A stretch of 64,000 nt of DNA from Natronorubrum halalkaliphilum (GTDB taxonomy: Archaea; Halobacteriota; Halobacteria; Halobacteriales; Natrialbaceae), in the NCBI RefSeq assembly GCF_009834785.1, contig NZ_WUYX01000013.1, positions 33,810 through 97,809 on the forward strand, given 5' to 3'. The notes beneath the pieces were generated by a model. The model was not told the DNA's origin and did not search any database. It worked only from the letters and a program-made list of their open reading frames with translations. The position numbers and the translations under genes are program-made. Below are positions 57,563 through 64,000 of this stretch, piece after piece (the stretch's first letter is position 1; the number at the start of each line of letters is the position of its first letter).

Positions 57563-58437
57563 GTTCCGACGTCGAATCCGCGGACGCGACGGCGGGCGGA
57601 ACCCCCGACGACCACGGCACCCTCTACGTCGTCGGCATCGGTCCGGGTCTACCGGATCACATGACCAAGCGGGCCAAGGAGGTCATCGAGTCCTCGGAGG
57701 TCGTCATCGCCTCGAGTCTCTACCAGGAGTTCCTGCGCGACGACGGGACCCTGTTGCCGGAAGAGGAAACGAACGAGGACGGCATCGCGGTCCGAGACGA
57801 CGGCTTCGAACAGGAGATCATCCGCTCGACGATGGGGCGCCAGATCGAACTCGCTCGAGCGGCGTTCGACCACGTCCGCGAAGGAAAGGACGTCGCCCAC
57901 GTCTCCGGCGGCGACCCGTCGGTCTACGGCAAGTCGGACCTGATTTTCAAGATGGCCGAGGAGGACGACGCGACGGACGTGCCGATCGAAATCGTCCCCG
58001 GTCTCACGGCGGCGCTCGGCGGCTCGGCCAACGTCGGCGCGCCGCTGTGTAACGACTTCTGTACGATTTCGCTCTCGGACAAGTGGCGCGGCTGGGACGA
58101 AATCGAGGAGAAACTGCGCGCAGCCGCGATTTCGGACTTCGTGATCGTCCTCTACAACTGCTGGCGCAACTACGAGCGAGCCGTCGACATCGTCCGCGAG
58201 GAGCGGACCGACGACGCCCTCGTGGCGATCGTCAACGACGCCGGTCGCGCGGACGCCGGCCGCAACGGCGAGAGCGAGTTCGTCACCACGCTCGGCGAGG
58301 CCGCCGACCACGACGACAAGGTCTCCGGCATGGGCACCTCGCTGCTCATCGGCAACCACGAGACCGAGACCTGGAGCAACGACGACCGAACGTATCTCGT
58401 CACACCCCGCGGCGGGCGTGACGTCGAGGACTTCTGA
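57559..58437 (+). CDS. cbiH: CbiH, (cobalt-)precorrin-3B C17-methyltransferase (copy 1)
   Basis: This 292-residue methylase has VVGIGPGLPDHMTKRAKEV, SGGDPSVYGKSDL and VPGLTAALGGSANVGAPL, ending LVTPRGGRD. CbiH adds the C17 methyl and contracts the ring. ATG at 57559 overlaps cbiG. A second CbiH follows; the two differ in substrate-facing loops. Confidence 0.9.
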   Translation: MSSDVESADATAGGTPDDHGTLYVVGIGPGLPDHMTKRAKEVIESSEVVIASSLYQEFLRDDGTLLPEEETNEDGIAVRDDGFEQEIIRSTMGRQIELARAAFDHVREGKDVAHVSGGDPSVYGKSDLIFKMAEEDDATDVPIEIVPGLTAALGGSANVGAPLCNDFCTISLSDKWRGWDEIEEKLRAAAISDFVIVLYNCWRNYERAVDIVREERTDDALVAIVNDAGRADAGRNGESEFVTTLGEAADHDDKVSGMGTSLLIGNHETETWSNDDRTYLVTPRGGRDVEDF

Positions 58438-58449
58438 GAGTGACCAGCC

Positions 58450-59502
58450 ATGAGTACTGATACCAACGCAGACGCCGACGACGAATCGACATCGAAGTGC
58501 GGTGCCTCGAGCACCGCCGAAACTGAAACCGAGACCTCGAGCGGGTCGAAGTGCGGCGCGTCCTCGAGCGACCCGGACGGCTCGGACGACTCGAGTAGCT
58601 CCAAATGCGGCGCCTCGAATTCCGACTCCTCGTCCTCCGGATCGAGTTGCGGCGCCTCGAGTTCCGACTCGGACGACGACTCGAGCACCGAACAGGAGGT
58701 CGGCGCGACGATCGAGGACTTCGAGGCCGACCCCGGCCAACTGATCGCCGTCGGTCTCGGGCCGGGTCACGCGGAGGGGATGACCGAACGCGCGAAGAAC
58801 GCGCTGCTGGATGCCGACCACATCGTCGGTTACACGACCTACATCGAACTGATTCCCGACGAGATTACCGAACAGGCCGACGAGATCTACGACACGCCGA
58901 TGTGCGGCGAGGTCTCCCGAACCGAGGAGTCGATCGACCGAACGCTGGCTGGCAACGACGTCGCCATCGTGGGCAGCGGCGACCCCAACGTCTACGCGCT
59001 GGCGGGACTGGCACTCGAGATTCTCGAGTCCAAGGGCGCGACCGCGTCGATGGTCGACTTCGACGTGGTGCCCGGCGTCCCCGCAGCCCAATCCTGTGCG
59101 GCCCGCCTCGGCGCGCCGCTGGTCAACGACACCGTCTCGGTCTCACTGTCGGATCATCTCGTCCCAATGCCCGAAATCGAGTCCCGACTGCACTCGGTGG
59201 CCAGCGAGAACTTCACGATCACGATCTACAATCCCTGGAGCCGTAAGCGCCGGGAGAACTTCCAGAAATGCTGCGAGATCCTCCTCACACATCGGGACCC
59301 CGATACGCCCGTCGGCATCGTCCACGGCGCCGGCCGCGAGGACGAGCAGGTGATGATCACCGACCTCGACGAACTCGAGGACCTCGGCGAGAGCGAGATC
59401 ATCGACATGACGACGACCATCGTCGTCGGCACCGAGGACACCTACGTCTGGGACGATCGGATGGTCACGCCGCGGGGCTACGAGACGAAGTACGATTACT
59501 AA
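58450..59502 (+). CDS. cbiH: CbiH (copy 2) with an N-terminal Cys-repeat extension
   Basis: This is a 350-residue protein. The last ~255 residues are a CbiH-type methylase (AVGLGPGHAEGMTERAKN, SGDPNVYALAGLAL, VPGVPAAQSC). The first ~85 residues are a Ser/Asp/Glu-rich extension with four CGAS motifs at Cys17, 35, 53 and 67, spaced 18, 18 and 14 residues. Such an extension is unusual for CbiH and suggests metal binding. Twelve nt after cbiH1. Confidence 0.9.
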   Translation: MSTDTNADADDESTSKCGASSTAETETETSSGSKCGASSSDPDGSDDSSSSKCGASNSDSSSSGSSCGASSSDSDDDSSTEQEVGATIEDFEADPGQLIAVGLGPGHAEGMTERAKNALLDADHIVGYTTYIELIPDEITEQADEIYDTPMCGEVSRTEESIDRTLAGNDVAIVGSGDPNVYALAGLALEILESKGATASMVDFDVVPGVPAAQSCAARLGAPLVNDTVSVSLSDHLVPMPEIESRLHSVASENFTITIYNPWSRKRRENFQKCCEILLTHRDPDTPVGIVHGAGREDEQVMITDLDELEDLGESEIIDMTTTIVVGTEDTYVWDDRMVTPRGYETKYDY

Positions 59503-59510
59503 CCATACCC

Positions 59511-59777
59511 ATGCCACGATACGAAGTTACCATCGAGAAAGACGCCTGTGACGGCATCTTCGCCTGTCTGACCCGCGACCCGCGGTTCGTCGAGGGCGAG
59601 GACGGTCTCGCGACGATCGATCCGAGCGCGGATCCCGTCTACGACTGCGAGGGCGAGGTCACCGACAACGCAGAGCGGGTCGTCGCGACGTTCGATGACG
59701 ACCGCATCGACGAAGCCAAACAGGCCGCCGCGGCCTGTCCGACGGACGCGATCATCGTCGAGGAGGTGGGCAAATGA
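59511..59777 (+). CDS. Small iron-sulfur ferredoxin
   Basis: This is an 88-residue ferredoxin. One cluster is suggested by C-x5-C in KDACDGIFACL plus the Cys of AACPTDAIIV. The spacing (no C-x2-C-x2-C) fits a [3Fe-4S] or Asp-ligated cluster. Within the cbi operon, a role as electron donor for a reductase step is plausible. Overlaps the next gene by 4 nt. Confidence 0.82.
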   Translation: MPRYEVTIEKDACDGIFACLTRDPRFVEGEDGLATIDPSADPVYDCEGEVTDNAERVVATFDDDRIDEAKQAAAACPTDAIIVEEVGK

Positions 59778-60460
59778 GCGAGACCGAACAGCGGATCGAG
59801 GTTCCAGCGGATCCCCTCGCCGGCCACCCTGCGTCGGCGTACTTCTGGGGCCACGTCGCCGGCAGCGGCGACGTATCCGACGATCGGATCGAAGTCGTCA
59901 CCAACGACGAGGCGTCCGCACAGGCTCTCGCCGCGGTCGCGGGCGGCGACCTTGAGCACGAGACGACCAGCCGCGACTACGCCCACGACACGTCGATCAC
60001 GCGCACGGAGGACGAGTACACGCTGTCGATCGTCGATGACGGCGACACGGGCCTCTTGGGCCGCAGCGGCGCGCTCGGCCTCCCCGTCGACGGCCGCGGC
60101 AACTACCGCTTTGGGGCCTTCTCGAGTTACGACCGCGAACTCCTTCGCGGCCTGCTGGAGGGCTGTGGAACCATCTGTTTCAAGTCCTCGAGCGGCACCG
60201 TCGGGATCTCGTTCGTCCACGAGGATCGGGAGTTGCTCGAGTTGACCCAAGAACTGCTCGACGACTGTCCCGTCGAGACTCCCTACGGCGATCTCGGGGA
60301 GACCTCCTCGGGCGGCTACTGGTTCGGCGTCGACGACGACGCCGCGCCCGAGTTCGGCACGTGGCTCTACGAGGAGTGCGAGGAGACCGGCCTGTTCGCG
60401 CCGAGCCGACGGCGAAAACTCGAGCGGAGCCTCGAGCAGGCCGACGCGTACGACGAGTAA
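59774..60460 (+). CDS. Uncharacterised cbi-operon protein
   Basis: This is a 228-residue soluble acidic protein. It has two similar halves, in each of which a strand-helix unit ends in an LLRGLLEGCGTICFK- or LLELTQELLDDC-like motif; this recalls LAGLIDADG-type beta-alpha folds or substrate-binding proteins. No catalytic motif is seen. It is translationally coupled to the ferredoxin (ATGA). Since precorrin-6 reductase is missing from the cluster, it is a candidate for that or another unassigned step. Confidence 0.7.
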   Translation: MSETEQRIEVPADPLAGHPASAYFWGHVAGSGDVSDDRIEVVTNDEASAQALAAVAGGDLEHETTSRDYAHDTSITRTEDEYTLSIVDDGDTGLLGRSGALGLPVDGRGNYRFGAFSSYDRELLRGLLEGCGTICFKSSSGTVGISFVHEDRELLELTQELLDDCPVETPYGDLGETSSGGYWFGVDDDAAPEFGTWLYEECEETGLFAPSRRRKLERSLEQADAYDE

Positions 60461-60508
60461 GCAACCAGCCGACGAACCGTTTCCCGACCCCAACAGAGCA
60501 TACCGAAA

Positions 60509-61735
60509 ATGAGCACACCTGACGATTCACCGCCCACGACCGCGTTCGACGACGAGGCCGTCCTGCTGGTGGGACACGGCTCCCGCCGGGAGATATCCAA
60601 CGAACAGGTTCGGGACCTGGCCGCCGGCCTCGAGTCGCGACTGGGCATTCCGGTCGACGCGGCGTTTCTCGAACTCGCGGAGCCGGCGATCGACGAGGCC
60701 CTCGCGGAACTGGCCGCCCTCACGTCGCAGGTGACGGTCGTCCACTGCTCGCTGTTCGCAGCGAGCCACGTCAAGAACGACGTGCCGCTGTCGATCGAGC
60801 AAGCACGGGCGACCCACGATATCGAAATCAACAACGGAGCCCACCTCGGCATCCATCCCGCGATCCTGGACCTGCTCGACGACCGCGCCGCTGCCGTCGA
60901 AGCGGAGCTGGGCGTCGACCGCACCGAAGACGACGTCGCCGTCGTCCTCTGCGGTCGGGGCTCGAGCGATCCGGACGCCAACGGCGACGTGCACAAACTC
61001 GCCCGACTGCTGTACGAGGGCCGGGAGTTCGACCGCGTCGAGGCCTCCTTCGTCGGCGTCACGGAACCGAAACTCGAGGAGAGCCTCCACGGACTCTCGA
61101 AACACCGACCCGACGCGGTCGTCGTCCTGCCGTACATGCTCGGCGACGGCGTCCTCACGCAGCGCGTTCGGGACTGGACCGACGAGTTCGACGACGACTA
61201 TCCGTACGTCGACGCGCTGGCGGGCGATCCGCTGGGTACGGACTCGCGGCTGCTCGACGTCTTCGCCGACCGCTGGCAGGAAGCGAGGTCGGGAAGCGTC
61301 GAGATGTCCTGTGACACGTGCAAGTACAAGGTCGACCTCGAGGGCTACGAGGAAGACGTCGGCGGCGCTCGAGCGATGCTTCGCGCGCTGGCCCATCAGG
61401 AAGCCCACGCGGATCGCGAGGACGTCGACGACGAGCCCCACACCCACGACGCGCCCGCGAAACACGTCGCAGTCTGTACGAACCGGACCTGCGCCGACAT
61501 GGGGTCGCCCGCGGTCCTCGAGCGGCTTCGACAGGCGGCCCGCGACTCCGAACACTGCGACGCCCGCATCACGCGGTCGTCCTGTCTGGGGCGCTGTGGC
61601 GACGGCCCGATGGTCGCCGTTTATCCGGACGGGATCTGGTACGGCGACGTCGCGAGCGAGGACGCCGAACGGATCGTCGCCGACCACCTGGACAGAGATC
61701 GGATCGTGAGCGATCTGGTCGATCAGACCCTCTGA
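60509..61735 (+). CDS. cbiX: CbiX-type cobaltochelatase fused to a thioredoxin-like ferredoxin domain
   Basis: This is a 408-residue protein. Residues 1-~260 are two CbiX halves: LLVGHGSRREIS with His23, FAASHVKNDVP, then LCGRGSSDPDANGD in the second half. A linker carries EMSCDTCKYK. The C-terminal ~90 residues are a (2Fe-2S) thioredoxin-like domain (VAVCTNRTCADMGS, then RSSCLGRCGDGPMV). CbiX inserts Co2+ into sirohydrochlorin, the early route. The fused ferredoxin may sense redox state or take part in metal delivery. Confidence 0.88.
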   Translation: MSTPDDSPPTTAFDDEAVLLVGHGSRREISNEQVRDLAAGLESRLGIPVDAAFLELAEPAIDEALAELAALTSQVTVVHCSLFAASHVKNDVPLSIEQARATHDIEINNGAHLGIHPAILDLLDDRAAAVEAELGVDRTEDDVAVVLCGRGSSDPDANGDVHKLARLLYEGREFDRVEASFVGVTEPKLEESLHGLSKHRPDAVVVLPYMLGDGVLTQRVRDWTDEFDDDYPYVDALAGDPLGTDSRLLDVFADRWQEARSGSVEMSCDTCKYKVDLEGYEEDVGGARAMLRALAHQEAHADREDVDDEPHTHDAPAKHVAVCTNRTCADMGSPAVLERLRQAARDSEHCDARITRSSCLGRCGDGPMVAVYPDGIWYGDVASEDAERIVADHLDRDRIVSDLVDQTL

Positions 61736-61794
61736 GAGCCGTATTGACAGCGAAACACGAACGACACGACTACCACCCATAGAATACGACACAC

Positions 61795-62166
61795 ATGAGC
61801 TGCCACGAAATCGAAGCGCTACGACTCGGACTGATGAACGTCCTCGGCGTCGGGGACCAGAGCACCCGCGACCACGCAGAGAAGGAACTCGAGGGCCACC
61901 TCGAGGGGCCGATCGAAGCCCTCGTCGAGGCCGAGAGCCTCGCGGCGATCGAACGCCATCTCGACGCCGCGTTGGTCGATCTCGAGGAAGAAGTCGCCGA
62001 AATGGACGGCGACGATCCCGAGTACGACTACACGCGGGGTCGACTGCTCGAGGTTCGCAACGCCGAACGAACGATTCAGCGGCTGACCACGCAGGGTGAG
62101 AGCATCGTCGACGGGCTCGGCGAGTCCCACGACATGCTCCACGAAACCTTCCCGGTCGAGGACTGA
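61795..62166 (+). CDS. DUF3209 protein of cobalamin clusters
   Basis: This 123-residue helical protein begins MSCHEIEALRLGLMNVLG, typical of DUF3209. The N-terminal Cys-His pair may bind metal. The family is seen next to cobalamin genes, with unknown function. Lies 59 nt after cbiX and 2 nt before the propeller gene. Confidence 0.85.
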   Translation: MSCHEIEALRLGLMNVLGVGDQSTRDHAEKELEGHLEGPIEALVEAESLAAIERHLDAALVDLEEEVAEMDGDDPEYDYTRGRLLEVRNAERTIQRLTTQGESIVDGLGESHDMLHETFPVED

Positions 62167-62168
62167 GA

Positions 62169-63470
62169 ATGGCCGAAACAGCAGACACCGATCGAGAACG
62201 CGCGGTCGAGTTCCGATCCGTGTCCCTCGGCGACATCGAACCGGCCCGGAGCCGACACATGTGGACCCGATCGGCGGTGTGTGTCGCTGCCGGCGGCGAT
62301 CTCGTTCTCACCGGCGAGTGGGACGGGACCGTGACCGCCCGCGAGACTGAGTCACTCGAGACCCGCTGGACGCTTACCCACCCGGATCACGCGGTCGGGA
62401 TCACGACGCTCGGCAGCGACAGCGACAGCGAGTCCGCCGACGCCGAGACGGTCGTCGTCGCCGGCCGCGGCGAGACGGGAGCGATCGTCGCCTACGACGC
62501 CGCGACCGGCGAACAGCGCTGGCGCTACGACACGGCCGACGACATCGGCGAGGCGACCGAGGACACCGTCTTCTATCTGCCCTATGTCGTCGGTCTCGAG
62601 TCAGCTACCGACGCCGACGGCACCCAGAGGCTCTACGCCGCCGCGCGACGGTACGAGCGCGACGGCGAGCGTCGAGAGTGGCACAGCACCGTCTACGCGT
62701 TCGATTCGGACGGCTCGATCGGGTGGACCTACGAGACGGACGCCTCGCCGATCGCGATCGAAGCGGACGATGCGGGCGGCCGACTCGCCGTCGGCTACAA
62801 CCGCTGTATGGGCGACCACGACACCGGCCTCGTCGTTCTCGAGACGGACACCGGGGACCTGGAGTGGACGTGGGATCCCGGGACCGAGGGCGACCGCCGC
62901 GTCGGCGACGTCTCGTTCGACGGCGACTCGATCGCGGTCTCGAGTCACGGTGACAAGCGCGGCTACCTGCTCGGTCCCGGCGGGGCCGAACGGTGGCGCG
63001 TCGATCTGGCGGTCGAGACGGAAATCGACGGTGAAACGCTCTACGCGTATCCGAACCACGCCTACGCGAACGACGGTCGAGTGACGTTCGTCACCGGCAA
63101 CACCTACGCCCTCGAGAGCCGCGAGACTGAGACCCGACATCCGAACGAGCACCGGATCACGACGTTCGACGGCGACGGCGAACTGCGCTGGGCCGACGAA
63201 GTCCGCGGCTTCGTTCACGGCCTCGCCGCTGACGGGACCACGATCGTCACACCGTCTGCACAGAACTTCCGCGTTCGCGATCCCGAAACCCACGCTGTCC
63301 GCCGGTTCGACCTCGATTCGGGCCCGGCCAGAGTCGACCGATTCGAGGGAATCGCGACCGCTGCCGCCGTCGATCACGGAACGATCGCAGCGATCGAGGA
63401 ATCCGTCGAGTACCACGACGAGGGGCAAACACGCGGCGAGTACGCGCTTCGCGTGGCCTCGCTCGAATAA
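62169..63470 (+). CDS. PQQ/WD40-like beta-propeller protein
   Basis: This 433-residue protein has six to eight ~45-residue propeller blades with a recurrent pattern such as IVAYDAATGEQRWRYDT, VVLETDTGDLEWTWD and ITTFDGDGELRWADE. No signal peptide is present, so it acts in the cytoplasm. It is the last gene of the cbi operon, and its link to cobalamin is positional. Confidence 0.83.
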   Translation: MAETADTDRERAVEFRSVSLGDIEPARSRHMWTRSAVCVAAGGDLVLTGEWDGTVTARETESLETRWTLTHPDHAVGITTLGSDSDSESADAETVVVAGRGETGAIVAYDAATGEQRWRYDTADDIGEATEDTVFYLPYVVGLESATDADGTQRLYAAARRYERDGERREWHSTVYAFDSDGSIGWTYETDASPIAIEADDAGGRLAVGYNRCMGDHDTGLVVLETDTGDLEWTWDPGTEGDRRVGDVSFDGDSIAVSSHGDKRGYLLGPGGAERWRVDLAVETEIDGETLYAYPNHAYANDGRVTFVTGNTYALESRETETRHPNEHRITTFDGDGELRWADEVRGFVHGLAADGTTIVTPSAQNFRVRDPETHAVRRFDLDSGPARVDRFEGIATAAAVDHGTIAAIEESVEYHDEGQTRGEYALRVASLE

Positions 63471-63626
63471 GATTCCTGTCATCGAGCTGTTGGCTCTCGG
63501 ACTGAGTCGAATTCGTCGTTTCTCCCCCTTGCAGAGACGCCCAACTCTCGAGTAGTCTGTACGACTAACAGTCGCACACGCAAGGGCAATTACCACAGTG
63601 CTAACTCTCCTTATTTTGGGCGTATA

Positions 63627-64000
63627 ATGACAACGGGCCTAGAAGATGTTGGCTCCGAGGAGTGTCCCGATTCGAAGGAGGTCGGGAGGTCCTCGAGCCG
63701 CCTTCACGACGGTGATCGAACGGAGCAGACGGACCGGAGAGTGATGACCGACGGTGGGCAGGCGGAGATGGCGGAGGAAGCCGAAGAGGGAGAGGAGGAA
63801 TCGACGGGCGATGATGCGGAAGTTGCGGACGAATCGGACGACGAGGCGGAAGCTGAAGCCGATGACGAAGAAGAAGTTACGGATGAAGAGTCGGAAGAAG
63901 CGGGAGAGGAAGCCGAAGAAGAGGAGGCTGAAGACGAGCAAGAGGAAGAAGCCGAAGAAGAGGAGGCTGAAGACGAGCAAGAGGAAGAAGCCGAGGAAGA
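63627..64000 (+). CDS. Glu-rich protein with 13-residue tandem repeat, truncated by window edge
   Basis: The frame opens MTTGLEDVGSEECPDSKEV and becomes almost purely Glu/Ala/Asp from ~50. From 63912 a 39-nt unit (AEEEEAEDEQEEE) repeats with exact 39-nt spacing (63912, 63951, 63990) and continues beyond the edge. It may be a gas-vesicle-like, cell-surface or nucleic-acid-mimicking acidic protein; no assignment is possible. Confidence 0.6.
   Translation, partial: MTTGLEDVGSEECPDSKEVGRSSSRLHDGDRTEQTDRRVMTDGGQAEMAEEAEEGEEESTGDDAEVADESDDEAEAEADDEEEVTDEESEEAGEEAEEEEAEDEQEEEAEEEEAEDEQEEEAEE

Noticed and set aside
1..64000. CRISPR array, tRNA or rRNA genes
   Set aside because: No regularly spaced repeat arrays and no tRNA cloverleaf or rRNA segment could be recognised in the spacers.

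Overview
The window is chromosomal DNA of a halophilic archaeon (class Halobacteria; a Natrinema/Haloterrigena-like genus is my guess, not shown by the sequence). The evidence is high GC, strongly acidic proteins, Tat signals, TATA boxes about 27 nt upstream of many start codons with no Shine-Dalgarno (leaderless mRNAs), and archaeal families: HTH_10 regulators, a GGGP-synthase-type enzyme, an archaeal cob/cbi cluster with CobN plus CbiX, and a halobacterial TnpB. I see no rRNA, tRNA or CRISPR array.

Layout. 1-6.5 kb: two related Tat-exported alpha/beta-hydrolase-like surface proteins. The first is frameshifted and runs off the left edge; the second is intact and ends in PKD and CFI-box domains. 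Between them lie a secreted-protein fragment, an AT-rich stretch with two mutually exclusive hairpins, and a small membrane protein. 6.9-10.6 kb: a membrane protein, a winged-helix/PIN pair resembling a toxin-antitoxin module, and a secreted protein. 11.4-13.04 kb: an IS1341-type (IS200/IS605) element with tnpB, a divergent 47-aa gene and a probable guide-RNA end. 13.2-38.4 kb: mostly housekeeping and accessory genes. These are a REC-PAS-GAF histidine kinase, PadR regulator, PAC2 protein, MFS carrier, beta-helix protein plus stand-alone CFI-box protein, two DUF457 membrane proteins, a lipoprotein, glycosyltransferase, Nudix hydrolase, DUF502, creatininase plus FAD oxidoreductase, Hsp20, radical SAM-HhH protein, TRAM protein, regulators, a GGGPS-like enzyme, a MaoC protein, an alpha/beta hydrolase and several tiny zinc ribbons.

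38.5-63.5 kb is dominated by cobalamin (corrin-ring) biosynthesis in three blocks. (1) chlID is divergent from cobN-cbiC-cbiE, with 31 bp between start codons. (2) cbiA stands alone. (3) A compact run of eleven genes: cbiT-cbiL-cbiF-cbiG-cbiH1-cbiH2-ferredoxin-unknown-cbiX-DUF3209-beta-propeller. CbiX inserts cobalt early; the CbiL/H/F/G/T/E/C enzymes methylate, contract and rearrange the ring; CbiA amidates it; CobN/ChlID form a second, late-type cobaltochelatase. No recognisable CbiD (C1 methyltransferase) or CbiJ/CobK (precorrin-6 reductase) is present, so the uncharacterised operon genes are candidates for missing steps or cobalt handling. Interspersed are a membrane protein, HTH_10 regulator, DUF1802 protein, membrane-anchored glycosyltransferase, PhaB/FabG-type reductase and a large membrane protein. 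The right edge cuts into a Glu-rich reading frame with a 13-residue tandem repeat.
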